From positions 20,589 to 84,588 of the forward strand of contig NZ_AJZD02000360.1 of NCBI RefSeq assembly GCF_000272105.2: a stretch of 64,000 nt of DNA, written 5' to 3'. Below are positions 53,352 to 62,177 of this stretch, in pieces; positions within the stretch are counted from its first letter, which is position 1, and each line of letters opens with the position of its first letter. The translations under genes and the position numbers were made by a program. Source of the DNA: Vibrio splendidus 12E03. Its GTDB lineage: Bacteria; Pseudomonadota; Gammaproteobacteria; Enterobacterales; Vibrionaceae. The notes under the pieces were generated by a model, which saw only the letters and a program-made list of their open reading frames with translations, searched no databases and was not told where the DNA came from.

Positions 53352-53403
53352 CCGGAGCAGTGTCCGGGTTTGCAGCTGAAACCTCCCGTGCAATAGAGGG
53401 GAG
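53352..53403 (-). other. possible structured leader of the viperin operon
   Basis: Reading the minus strand there are three successive short hairpins: CTCCC / GGGAG, GGTTT / AAACC, and CCGG / CCGG, about 50-100 bases before the start of the 723-residue gene. Whether they form a real regulatory RNA is unknown. Confidence 0.35.
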
Positions 53404-53612
53404 CGGAAAAGTGAGTAACGTACTCGATAGCCGACTGCAATTTAGTCATATTCACCATAAATCGTATTGTGCTGCATTGTCAATAGCTTAGGTCCTTTAA
53501 TATCTATACGTGTTACCTTGGTTTGAAGTGAGGGAAAGGGGTGAGTTTGTACTTCGATTCCAAAAAGCTTGTTGCAAGTTATGAGTTAAACCCTTACTCC
53601 TTTCCCATATCG

Positions 53613-53649
53613 AAAAAAAGCCTCGCAAACACGAGGCCTTAGTTTTATC
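53613..53649. repeat. dispersed terminator repeat, copy D
   Basis: AAAAAAAGCCTCGC...ACGAGGCCTTAGTTTTATC, between the viperin cassette promoter and a hydrolase gene remnant. The T-run on the minus strand would end transcripts from the 53761-54117 gene. Confidence 0.85.
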
Positions 53650-53667
53650 GAACAATTACAACCACCC

Positions 53668-53730
53668 TACTTCACTTACTTAACTGCTTTCATTAACGTT
53701 TCGTTGAGCTGCACTAGTTGCTCTAGCATT
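53668..53730 (-). pseudogene. 3'-terminal remnant of an alpha/beta-hydrolase gene
   Basis: Minus-strand reading LMLEQLVQLNETLMKAVK, stop, VK, stop corresponds to the last residues of the secreted hydrolase at 58787 (PMLEQPQQFNITLMKAVKSVK). Like that gene it is followed by the dispersed terminator repeat. The rest of the gene is absent. Confidence 0.75.
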
Positions 53731-53733
53731 AGG

Positions 53734-53753
53734 AAGCTAGAAGCTAGAAGCTA
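53734..53753. repeat. heptamer tandem repeat AAGCTAG
   Basis: Nearly three copies of a 7-base unit directly at the break of the hydrolase remnant. Related in sequence to the GCTAGTT repeat at 13721. Confidence 0.8.
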
Positions 53754-53760
53754 CTATGAC

Positions 53761-54117
53761 CTAGAAACTGCTAAAAGAGTGAGGAAGGCGTTTTTCTTCG
53801 TCCCAGCCGGATAACTCAATATTGGTCAATGACTTTCGCTTCTCATTACACAGTGAAGCGAGATTGATGATAGGCAGTTGGCTGCGAAACTGCGCGGTAA
53901 GTATCACCTTTTTACTTTCACTAAGGCTTTTTCGACATTGCGCCAAAATCGCTTCAGTATCGAGTTGACGTGCGTTCTCGATAATGTCGATATCAGTATT
54001 ATCTTGATAGCAATCTATCAGCCAAGATACTGCTGACACTTCTATGCTGGTGAGCAAGATGACATCTTTTGTTGTGACCAATTCTTTGAGTTCAGATAGT
54101 TTGAGTTCAGTTTCCAT
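53761..54117 (-). CDS. hypothetical protein (118 residues)
   Basis: Soluble protein, METELKLSELKELVTTKDVILLTSIEVSAVSWLIDCYQDNTDIDIIENARQLDTEAILAQCRKSL and so on. Alternating strand-helix pattern; not recognised. The start at 54117 has GAGAG upstream; the ATG at 54129 is an alternative. It follows the patatin gene by about 27 bases and is probably cotranscribed with it. Confidence 0.55.
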   Translation of the reverse strand: METELKLSELKELVTTKDVILLTSIEVSAVSWLIDCYQDNTDIDIIENARQLDTEAILAQCRKSLSESKKVILTAQFRSQLPIINLASLCNEKRKSLTNIELSGWDEEKRLPHSFSSF

Positions 54118-54144
54118 AAATACTCTCATTCAGCAGCAAATACA

Positions 54145-55017
54145 TTAAAGTCGATTGCCCAGTTTAGCCTGTGCCAAATGATAGCCTCTGTCTATCATCT
54201 CTTGTGAGCGATCAAACTCTAAAGTGCCACAGGCATTACGTGGGATCTCAAGCGTAATATCGGCGGGATAAGCGGCCAGTTTCTGGCGAGCAATGGTCGA
54301 TTGCATCGCATCAAACGCTTGGTTGGCAATGTCGTAGGCAGCAAAATTGAAGCTCATTTTGCTTTTTACACTGCTACCTAGATTATCGATAAAGTGAACC
54401 ACCCTCTCATGCAGATTGCTCTCTTTTGTAGGTAGGGAAACCGGTATCACTTCCTGTTGAAGCATCTCAGGTTCACCACCTAAGTTCACAGCCAGAGTAA
54501 AGTCTGTCTTATCACTAAACGTAGGCGCAATCGGTACGGGATTGAGTACTCCGCCATCAATCAGCACTTCACCATTGATGACATGAGGTGTGAAGAACAG
54601 TGGCAAAGAGATGGAGGCGCGAATGGCATCAAACAGAGAACCTGATTGCAGCCAAACCTCTTTTTCATCGGCGACGTTGGCAGCAACTGCGGTATAAGGG
54701 ATAGGCAGATCTTCAATTGAAATCTCGCCGATCAATCCACGCAGTGTGTCGATGATCTTGTCCCCTTTGAAGATACCACTCGATTGCCATGAAAAGTCCA
54801 ACATCATAGCCATATCCGATTGGTCGATACTGGTGACCCACTCTTCAAATTCATCCAACTTACCCGCAGCGTAGACACCACCGATAAGTGCGCCAATTGA
54901 ACAGCCAGAGATGGATTTTATCTGATAGCCATGCTCGATTAACCAACGGATGATTCCAACGTGAACCAAGCCTCTTGCGCCACCACTGCCAAGTACCAAT
55001 GAGACCGTTTTTGCCAT
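54145..55017 (-). CDS. patatin-like phospholipase (RssA-type)
   Basis: 290 residues. Oxyanion motif GSGGARGLVHVG at the N-terminus, nucleophile Ser in SISGCSIGALIGGVYA near residue 42, and the Asp of the dyad in IDGGVLNPVP near residue 154. Cytoplasmic lipid acyl hydrolase family; the substrate and role are unknown. Good ribosome site (AAAGGA). Same strand as two hypothetical genes. Confidence 0.87.
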   Translation of the reverse strand: MAKTVSLVLGSGGARGLVHVGIIRWLIEHGYQIKSISGCSIGALIGGVYAAGKLDEFEEWVTSIDQSDMAMMLDFSWQSSGIFKGDKIIDTLRGLIGEISIEDLPIPYTAVAANVADEKEVWLQSGSLFDAIRASISLPLFFTPHVINGEVLIDGGVLNPVPIAPTFSDKTDFTLAVNLGGEPEMLQQEVIPVSLPTKESNLHERVVHFIDNLGSSVKSKMSFNFAAYDIANQAFDAMQSTIARQKLAAYPADITLEIPRNACGTLEFDRSQEMIDRGYHLAQAKLGNRL

Positions 55018-55100
55018 CGTATTAATCCTTTAGTTTTTAATTCTAGGGGAGCTAACTCGCCGATTTACCAATTCGCGGATCTCAACTCACTGAGTCACTC

Positions 55101-55439
55101 TCAGTCCATACGGGTAATGAAGGTTTGCTCGTCATCCACAAAAGCCACATAGTCGCCGTGATAGATAAACACCCGACCACGCCCTTCCACTATACACGCT
55201 AGCTGTGGGTTCAAATCTTCTTCAAGATTTTCACTTTGATACGTGCCGGTATCGGTGATCACACCGCGGAGTTTAGGCAAAAATCCATAGCTACGCTTGG
55301 CTTGATCAATCAGGCTCAATTCACTGGTAGTAGAGAAGTAAGCTGGGATAGGACCAGCATCTTCGATAAACATCGGTTTCAGTTCTTCAAAAGCTGTAAT
55401 CACCAGCCAGTCGATGCCGTTTACGTGATGGATAAACAT
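55101..55439 (-). CDS. hypothetical protein (112 residues)
   Basis: Soluble protein with strand-rich pattern (MFIHHVNGIDWLVITAFEELKPMFIEDAGPIPAYF...GRGRVFIYHGDYVAFVDDEQTFITRMD). Not recognised. It lies 83 bases ahead of the patatin gene on the same strand. Confidence 0.55.
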   Translation of the reverse strand: MFIHHVNGIDWLVITAFEELKPMFIEDAGPIPAYFSTTSELSLIDQAKRSYGFLPKLRGVITDTGTYQSENLEEDLNPQLACIVEGRGRVFIYHGDYVAFVDDEQTFITRMD

Positions 55440-55935
55440 TGTTTATAAATACCTAGTTTCTCGATAGTTCTGATGCGGAGATTCTAACACTATCAGGGGC
55501 CAAACGTAGGAGAAATTGAGTTACTAGAGGCAATCCCTACCCCTGCTTATTACCCAATATATCCAGCATAAAACTGGAAAAGATGTTCACCATCAAATCA
55601 CACAAAGAATGCAGCCAAACGTAAGTCGTTGGACTTTTTTCTGGGTCTTTAGAGTCGAACTATTTGTTGTTGAAAGTGACTTTGTTGTTCCTGAGATTAA
55701 GAGCCTACAAATAAACAGACACATACAATCTACAGCGTCTAATACTCGTCGGCTTGCTCTACGACTAATGTCTAACTAACTGAGACTATTTGTTTTTTTG
55801 GGTTTGGTATAAGGTACCAACAACTAAATGTTAATAAGTTTTTAATGATAAGTTGACGCATTGTTTTCACTTTTGCGTGAGTCAACAACGTTTGTTGGAA
55901 TAACACACCTCAGAGTGTGAACGAAAGGAATCAAA
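55440..55935. other. intergenic region before the DUF3360 transporter
   Basis: No gene found. Near the right end CAACAA-CGT-TTGTTG (about 55884-55898) and CACAC / GTGTG (about 55904-55919) are small inverted repeats just before the transporter ribosome site and may be operators or leader hairpins. Confidence 0.4.
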
Positions 55936-57444
55936 ATGAGCAGTACTTTAGAGTCCGTAAATATACCAAGAGAAAAGCCTCAAACCATTGAGAACGAGCT
56001 CTCCTATGAACAACAACACAAACCAAGTTCAGAGTTTCAATCCCGAGAACAGTATCTAGAGCACGAATTACAAATCATGTCGCCTAAGCGCTGGCGTCCA
56101 AATTTACCGTTTAAAGATTACCGATTTGAAATAGAAGACACCATCCCAGCCATGGCCGCGACCATTGGTAAAGTTGTTATGGTAGGCGCGATTGCTGCTA
56201 CCTTTGCGGGGGCTCTCGGATTAAATGAAGACTTCATTCTAGAAAACGTTCGTTATGAACTCCTTATCGCCTCTGTTTTCATTATTATTTTCTCTGGCTT
56301 CCTATTGCCGACCGCGAACCTCGCAGGTACACACGGCCCACTCATCCCTTTAATTCCCATTGTCGTTGCAGCAGGCGGACACCCTATGGCCTTTGGGTTA
56401 CTGATTGGTGCTTTTGGCCTCATCTTAGCCATCAGTAAAGGTGGCAGTATGTTGGCCAACCTCACCAGTAAAGGCGTGTGTGGCGGCTTATTACTCTACC
56501 TCGGCTTTGTTGGAACCGCCTCTCAAGTGAAAAAGCTGTTCGCTTGGGCTGAAGGAATCGGCATGAGCCACATCGCGTTTGTCGTGATCTTTTGCACCAT
56601 TATCTTGTACGCACTATTGGAACACTTCCGCAAACGTTGGTTAGCAGTACCTCTTAGCTGCTTATTGGGTGGTACGATTGCATTTGCCATGGGTGCCCCA
56701 TTTGCTTTCCACACCGAGCCAGGCTTACCTAACATGAACCCTATGTATTGGTGGGGCGAAGATACAGGTTGGATGCTAGGCCTACCGACGATTGAACACT
56801 TCATGGTGGTATTGCCGTTTGCTATTTTAGCCGTGGCGATGTGGTCGCCAGATTTCTTAGGGCATCAAGTATTCCAAAAGATCAGCTACCCAGAACGTAC
56901 CGAAAAAGTACACATGAACATTGACGACACCATGACCACGGCTTCAATTCGTCAAACGTTCGGTTCTCTGTTCGGTGGTACTAATTTTACGTCTTCATGG
57001 GGTACTTATATCGTACCGGCGGCGATTGCTAAACGCCCTATTCCTGCTGGCGCTTTGCTAACGGCTCTGTTCTGTATCATCGCCGCGGTTTGGGGCTACC
57101 CAATGGATTTAGCTATCTGGCAACCTGTATTGTGTGTAGCACTGATTGTTGGGGTATTTGTGCCATTGCTAGAAGCTGGAATGGAAATGACGCGTGAAGG
57201 GAAAACCACCCAATCGGCAGCGATTGTTGTATTTTCTTCAGCGCTCGTTAACCCTGCATTTGGTTGGGCTCTCACCATGCTGTTGGATAACTTAGGCTTA
57301 GTCGGTTGTAAAGAACGTAGTAGTGAGCTGAGTAAAATGAGCCGCTGGGTGTTGCCTGGCACTATGTTTATTGTGCTAAGTGGCGTAATGGCGTTGGTTG
57401 GCCTTCTACCGGGGATTCCAGCGATTATCCCGAGCTTTCGTTAA
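55936..57444 (+). CDS. DUF3360-family membrane transporter
   Basis: 502 residues: a hydrophilic N-terminus of about 70 residues, then 11 or more membrane helices. Family-like motifs include PTANLAGTHGPLIPLIPIVVAAGGHPMAFGLLIGAFG and GSLFGGTNFTSSWGTYIVPAAIAKRPIPAGA. The helix plan and the central TH-GP and TNF motifs resemble SulP/NCS2-type anion or nucleobase carriers. Substrate unknown. Good ribosome site (AAAGGA). Confidence 0.78.
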   Translation: MSSTLESVNIPREKPQTIENELSYEQQHKPSSEFQSREQYLEHELQIMSPKRWRPNLPFKDYRFEIEDTIPAMAATIGKVVMVGAIAATFAGALGLNEDFILENVRYELLIASVFIIIFSGFLLPTANLAGTHGPLIPLIPIVVAAGGHPMAFGLLIGAFGLILAISKGGSMLANLTSKGVCGGLLLYLGFVGTASQVKKLFAWAEGIGMSHIAFVVIFCTIILYALLEHFRKRWLAVPLSCLLGGTIAFAMGAPFAFHTEPGLPNMNPMYWWGEDTGWMLGLPTIEHFMVVLPFAILAVAMWSPDFLGHQVFQKISYPERTEKVHMNIDDTMTTASIRQTFGSLFGGTNFTSSWGTYIVPAAIAKRPIPAGALLTALFCIIAAVWGYPMDLAIWQPVLCVALIVGVFVPLLEAGMEMTREGKTTQSAAIVVFSSALVNPAFGWALTMLLDNLGLVGCKERSSELSKMSRWVLPGTMFIVLSGVMALVGLLPGIPAIIPSFR

Positions 57445-57476
57445 CCTCGATTAATATTGAGTTTTAGTCGGAACAC

Positions 57477-57513
57477 AAAAAGGCCTCGCAATCGCGAGGC
57501 CTTAGTTTTATCT
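57477..57513. repeat. dispersed terminator repeat, copy E
   Basis: AAAAAGGCCTCGC / GCGAGGCC with TTAGTTTTATC, perfect stem, between the convergent transporter and hydrolase genes. Confidence 0.88.
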
Positions 57514-57561
57514 AAGTTTCAATGAACGAGCAGCGAAGCAATTTACGATGGTAAAACCAAA

Positions 57562-58488
57562 TCAACTAGAGAGCCATTCATCCAATACTGCAATAAACTT
57601 GGGGTTAATGAGATAACCGATGGAAGCATGTGGATTGCTTTTTCCGTTGCGAATATTGAGATTGTAAATGGGGTGAATATCTTTCATTCCGCCGGGTATC
57701 AGATCCAGTTCGAGCATATCCTTAAAGTCATTTCTAATTTTGTTGTCATGAGAGATAAAATCATCTTCTGCCGATATGTTTATCCATTGCTGAATGTTTA
57801 AAGGGTACTTCTTCTCATCTTTTAAACGGCTCCCTTTTAGCCGATCTTTTACGTTTTCATCGCCTAACGGTGACCCGAGCGTGAGCAATAAGTCGACCTT
57901 CTTATCCGCACCATAGTCGTGTCTATACTCTCCGTAATGAGACAATTTCCATAACACGTCATAACTGATCATCGAGCCGAGACTGTGCGATACAATCATC
58001 ACATCATCTTGATTATCAAGCGCTTCCTTCAGTTCAACCATTAGCCTATGCCTGACATCGCTACCAAAATAGGTATCTTCATTCCAATAATGCGCCATGT
58101 CAGGCGCGACCTTCGTTATGAGTGTCTCAGCCACACCTAGCTTTCCAAATATTGATGAAAAAGTATCTGCTAACGCCTCTTTCAGAAAACCAATTTTAGA
58201 TACCTTGTTATACGTTGTTTTATTGAACTGGCTTGTCTTGTACTTTTTGAGTTCAGACAACGCTTGCTGTCGACTTGCAGGGTCTTCCGTTGGCTTCTCT
58301 AACAATGTGTTTGATAGTTCACCGTAATAGACAAACCGTTTATCGACATCTTTAAAGGCTTGTAATGAACTTGAGCCTCCACAATCTCGCTGCAAGCCAT
58401 GCTCTATAGCATCGTACCAGAGTGCTTGAAGGGGAGCTTTATCGGGCTTTTGAGCGCGACCATGAATGAATATTATTTTCTTAGCCAT
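57562..58488 (-). CDS. alpha/beta-hydrolase, lipase-like, cytoplasmic
   Basis: 308 residues without a signal peptide. IIFIHGRAQKPDKAP oxyanion stretch at the N-terminus and nucleophile Ser in MIVSHSLGSMISYDVLW near residue 193; an Asp candidate lies in ISAEDDFISHD and a His candidate in NPHASIGYL. The start at 58488 has AGGA upstream and gives MAKKIIFIHG. Substrate unknown. Confidence 0.78.
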   Translation of the reverse strand: MAKKIIFIHGRAQKPDKAPLQALWYDAIEHGLQRDCGGSSSLQAFKDVDKRFVYYGELSNTLLEKPTEDPASRQQALSELKKYKTSQFNKTTYNKVSKIGFLKEALADTFSSIFGKLGVAETLITKVAPDMAHYWNEDTYFGSDVRHRLMVELKEALDNQDDVMIVSHSLGSMISYDVLWKLSHYGEYRHDYGADKKVDLLLTLGSPLGDENVKDRLKGSRLKDEKKYPLNIQQWINISAEDDFISHDNKIRNDFKDMLELDLIPGGMKDIHPIYNLNIRNGKSNPHASIGYLINPKFIAVLDEWLSS

Positions 58489-58710
58489 AGCAGGACGTCC
58501 TAAACACATAGTTAAAGTGATTATCAGCAGAAAGCACCACTAGATTCGGTCAGCCCTTACCAATAACAGTGGTGCTGATTACATATCTAGGGTGGTTGAT
58601 AGAGCATTTATATAACTATGAGCCGGTAGTTTAAGGACCATAAACGAATGAAAGACGCGGGTATGACTCGCAAATTGAAATGAATGTAGCTAGCAAAAGC
58701 TCCAACTAAC

Positions 58711-58747
58711 AAAAAGGCCTCGCACACGCGAGGCCTTGGTTTTATCT
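58711..58747. repeat. dispersed terminator repeat, copy F
   Basis: AAAAAGGCCTCGC ACAC GCGAGGCC TTGGTTTTATC, perfect stem, 40 bases after the stop of the secreted hydrolase at 58787 on the minus strand. Confidence 0.88.
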
Positions 58748-58786
58748 ATCTAACGGGTACAACCATCCTTTAACAACTACAGCGCC

Positions 58787-59659
58787 CTACTTCACTGACT
58801 TCACCGCTTTCATCAAGGTTATGTTGAACTGCTGTGGTTGCTCAAGCATTGGGAAGTGGCCGGAGTCTTCAATGTAGTAAATGCTGTAATCCTTAATGTG
58901 TTTTTTGTTCGCTTCTGAGTCCGTTGGCCATAGACGAGCGTTGACCAATATTACTGGCACATTCACGTTCTCATACACGCGGTGGGCTTCACCTGTCACG
59001 TATTGGCCCAGATAATGGCGGAACTGGTTTATCGCGATAGCTGGCGGTGCTGATGCCATGTCTTGCGTTACCCAGTAAAGTAAATCCGCGTCTACGTCTT
59101 TTGGCAGCGAGTCTTTCACGAACATAGTAATGCCCGCTTGGAAGTCTGCTTCAAATGGTTTAGTCATTGTATCTAGGTCGCTTTGTGAAACCGCTAGTGC
59201 GACGTTTTGCGATGTATCGACACCAATAACGCCCTTCACTCTTTTCGGCATCAGTTTAGCGGCTTCGGCAATCACACCACCCGCCATGGAATGACCAACT
59301 AAGATTACAGATTCGAGTTGTTCTTTCTCGGTTACCGCTTTGATGTCTTCAGCGAACGCAACCATGGTGTACTCTTCACGGTTGAACGATGAGTTACCGT
59401 GCCCTGCTAAGTCCATGGTGATCACTTGATACTGCTTTGAAAACTCACTCACTTGTTTTTGCCAAAGCCTTCTGTCTAAGCTCCAACCGTGAATGAAGAT
59501 CAGCGCCGTTTCACCACTCCCACTTCTGCCATACGCAATTTGCTCACCATCGTGAGATATCGCGATACCGTACTTAACCGTTGAATCATGAGCCATGGCA
59601 TTAAAGCTACCAAGCGCCATGAATACCAAAAGTGTGATGTTTAGAATTAAACGTTTCAT
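58787..59659 (-). CDS. secreted alpha/beta-hydrolase
   Basis: 290 residues with signal peptide MKRLILNITLLVFMALGSFNAMA. Hydrolase motifs: ALIFIHGWSLDRRLW, nucleophile Ser in ILVGHSMAGGVIAEAA near residue 123, and the His in EDSGHFPMLEQP near the C-terminus. Periplasmic esterase or related enzyme. Its 3' end plus terminator has a decayed copy at 53613-53730. Confidence 0.85.
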   Translation of the reverse strand: MKRLILNITLLVFMALGSFNAMAHDSTVKYGIAISHDGEQIAYGRSGSGETALIFIHGWSLDRRLWQKQVSEFSKQYQVITMDLAGHGNSSFNREEYTMVAFAEDIKAVTEKEQLESVILVGHSMAGGVIAEAAKLMPKRVKGVIGVDTSQNVALAVSQSDLDTMTKPFEADFQAGITMFVKDSLPKDVDADLLYWVTQDMASAPPAIAINQFRHYLGQYVTGEAHRVYENVNVPVILVNARLWPTDSEANKKHIKDYSIYYIEDSGHFPMLEQPQQFNITLMKAVKSVK

Positions 59660-59960
59660 AGTGTCTCTCTACTTACTTTGGAGGGAACACAGAAAGCGCC
59701 CCTCTCAATCAATATAGTTACTATAAAGTGTGAAGTTGTAGACAGGTCAAGGGTCACATTTAAGAATGGCGCACTAAATTAGATTTAAAAACACTGTATT
59801 TTTCGACGCCCCCCCAACATGAAGTTCTCAAACCAACTATTTACATATTTATCAGTAACTTAAATCCCACAAAAAAAGTGTTATTTTTAACTTTACCTTA
59901 TGAGGATCAGTTAACGCGGAGTATTATACCATCCAAATAAGACATTGATTTCGAGGCTAT
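59660..59960. other. intergenic boundary before the Gabija operon
   Basis: AT-rich, no gene seen. It holds the promoters of the secreted hydrolase and of gajA. No integrase, tRNA end or direct repeat marking an island edge was seen. Confidence 0.4.
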
Positions 59961-62177
59961 ATGCACATCACCAAGTTAAACCTAGTCAACTACCGTAATT
60001 TCAAGAACGTTAAGCTTCATTTTCACAAAGGTATCAACACAGTAATTGGTGAGAATGCATCAGGTAAGACTAACTTATTCCGAGCAATGAGATTACTACT
60101 TGATAACTCAATGCCTCGTTCGTCTACCAAACTGTCTGAGGATGATTTCTGTAGGTCGCTAGGTCCTTGGAAAGGACATTGGATTATTATAAGTTGTGAG
60201 TTTAGCGATATTTCTAGTGATGAAGCTAGTCAATCCCTGTTTCTCCATGGTAACGGAAATATCGACGGCGAAAGCGAGGTGGTAACCAAAGCTACTTATA
60301 ACCTAATATTCAGGCCTAAAGCTCATATACGCCAAGCTCTTTCAATACTACCCCCAGGTGATGCTACAGCACTAGAAGAGTGTTTAAGCGATGTTTCGAT
60401 AGAAGACTATGAAACGGTATTAACTGGAAAAAGCACAGCTAACTTTGCTGATCCGGAGGAATATAAATCTATTGTTGGTGACTTTGATGCTATCGTTTTT
60501 CCAAGTGAATTAAACAACCCAGGTGTTGGTGTACGTTTACCATATATCCTTAATATGCCTAATGAGGTTTCTTTTACTTTCATTAAAGCACTCAGAGACG
60601 TGGTTTCTGATTTCCACAATAATAGAACTAACCCTTTGTTAACACTGCTAAAAAATAAGTCAGGAGAGATCTCCCCTGAAGACTTTCAACCAATAGCTGA
60701 GTTGATCGGAACATTAAATGATAATATTGAAGGTTTGCCTGACGTCTGTGATATTAGAGATGACATCACATCGACGGTAGGTGACACAGTTGGGGATACC
60801 TACTCACCAAACTCTATTTCTATTCGCTCAAGCTTAACTGATGATTCAGACCAATTATTCCAGTCCCTCAAGCTTTTTGTTGCAGAGTCCAACGATGTGC
60901 ATGAAGGTGCTATTCATGAAATGAGTTTAGGTGGCGCGAATCTTTTATACCTCACTTTGAAACTTCTAGAGTTCAAATATCAGAAAGCTAATCAGTCTAT
61001 CGCTAACTTTTTGTTGATTGAGGAGCCAGAAGCTCATATCCATACTCATATACAAAAGTCATTATTCGATAATATTAACTACGATAATACTCAAATCATA
61101 TACTCCACTCATTCGTCACATATCTCTGAAGTTAGTAATATCAAAAATATGAACATTATTGGAGTTGTTGAAGGTAATTGTGAGGTCTTCCAGCCTGCTA
61201 CGGGTCTTAGTGATCCGCAATGTGGGTTTGTTCAACGCTATCTGGATGCGATTCGCAGCAATCTATTGTTTGCGCGAAGTGTCATTTTGGTTGAAGGAGA
61301 TGCGGAAGAAATCCTGATTCCAGTTCTGTTCAAAAAGGTAACAGGCCTAAGCTTAGATGAAATGGGCATTAGTCTTGTTAATATAAGAAGCACTGGGTTT
61401 GAAAATATTGCGATGCTCTTTAGTGACGAACGTATTAAGAAGCGTTGTAGTATCATCACTGATCTCGATGACACGTTTTTTGATACGACAATCCGCAACA
61501 CTGATAGTGTTCCTTTAAAGAAAAAAAAGAAAAAAGCTCAAGGCTCTAAAGAATCAGGACAAAGCAGAAAAACAGCGCTTGATACATTCTGTACAGGTAA
61601 TCAATGGTTAAAGCCTTTCTACGCAGATCATACCTTCGAAGTTGATTTCATTAAATCCTCGAATAGTTCCTATCTAAAGAAAATAGTCAATGATGTTTAT
61701 GTTGATCCTGCCACAAGAGTTACAGCTAAAGGTGAACTATCTAACGCAGACATCGCTATATCGGGTGTTAGAGCATTAACAATGGCAAATCATCAAGGTA
61801 AGGGCTGGTTTGCTATTACTCTTGGCAACGCTATTAACTTTAAAGTGGTAATTCCAAAGTATATTTTTGAAGCAATAAAATTTGCTCATGGTGAATTTAA
61901 GCCTGAACTTGTTTTGAAGGTACTATCTCATCGATATCAAAGAATTGTTGAGCATGTTGCTGAAGGTACAATGAATATGAGAGCAGCTGAAGCAGCTGGT
62001 AATTTGGTTCTCAAAACAAAGTGGGAAACATACCTAGCACCTTATGAAACAGGAATTGAAATATTTTCTCCTAAATGGGAAGCATTCGATTTACTGATTG
62101 ATGATATAGATGACATAAAAGCTGAGTTTATTGCTGACTTCCCGACAGAAAATAATCACTTCTTAGAAAGGATTTAA
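59961..62177 (+). CDS. gajA: Gabija protein GajA, OLD-family ATPase-TOPRIM nuclease
   Basis: 738 residues. ABC-type ATPase domain with Walker A GENASGKT (residues 30-37), signature-like EMSLGGANLLYLTLKL near residue 325, Walker B FLLIEEPEAHIH near 353 and YSTHSSHIS switch; then a TOPRIM domain with Glu in ILVEGDAEE near 444 and SIITDLDDTFF near 500. This plan and the partner helicase match Gabija, in which GajA nicks DNA when phage infection lowers NTPs. A Lys-rich linker coded by A-runs lies near residue 520. Stop overlaps the gajB ATG. Confidence 0.88.
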   Translation: MHITKLNLVNYRNFKNVKLHFHKGINTVIGENASGKTNLFRAMRLLLDNSMPRSSTKLSEDDFCRSLGPWKGHWIIISCEFSDISSDEASQSLFLHGNGNIDGESEVVTKATYNLIFRPKAHIRQALSILPPGDATALEECLSDVSIEDYETVLTGKSTANFADPEEYKSIVGDFDAIVFPSELNNPGVGVRLPYILNMPNEVSFTFIKALRDVVSDFHNNRTNPLLTLLKNKSGEISPEDFQPIAELIGTLNDNIEGLPDVCDIRDDITSTVGDTVGDTYSPNSISIRSSLTDDSDQLFQSLKLFVAESNDVHEGAIHEMSLGGANLLYLTLKLLEFKYQKANQSIANFLLIEEPEAHIHTHIQKSLFDNINYDNTQIIYSTHSSHISEVSNIKNMNIIGVVEGNCEVFQPATGLSDPQCGFVQRYLDAIRSNLLFARSVILVEGDAEEILIPVLFKKVTGLSLDEMGISLVNIRSTGFENIAMLFSDERIKKRCSIITDLDDTFFDTTIRNTDSVPLKKKKKKAQGSKESGQSRKTALDTFCTGNQWLKPFYADHTFEVDFIKSSNSSYLKKIVNDVYVDPATRVTAKGELSNADIAISGVRALTMANHQGKGWFAITLGNAINFKVVIPKYIFEAIKFAHGEFKPELVLKVLSHRYQRIVEHVAEGTMNMRAAEAAGNLVLKTKWETYLAPYETGIEIFSPKWEAFDLLIDDIDDIKAEFIADFPTENNHFLERI

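Noticed and set aside
53305..53640. Retron or similar non-coding RNA beside the viperin cassette
   Set aside because: Short hairpins exist, but no reverse transcriptase gene or msr-msd inverted repeats are present.
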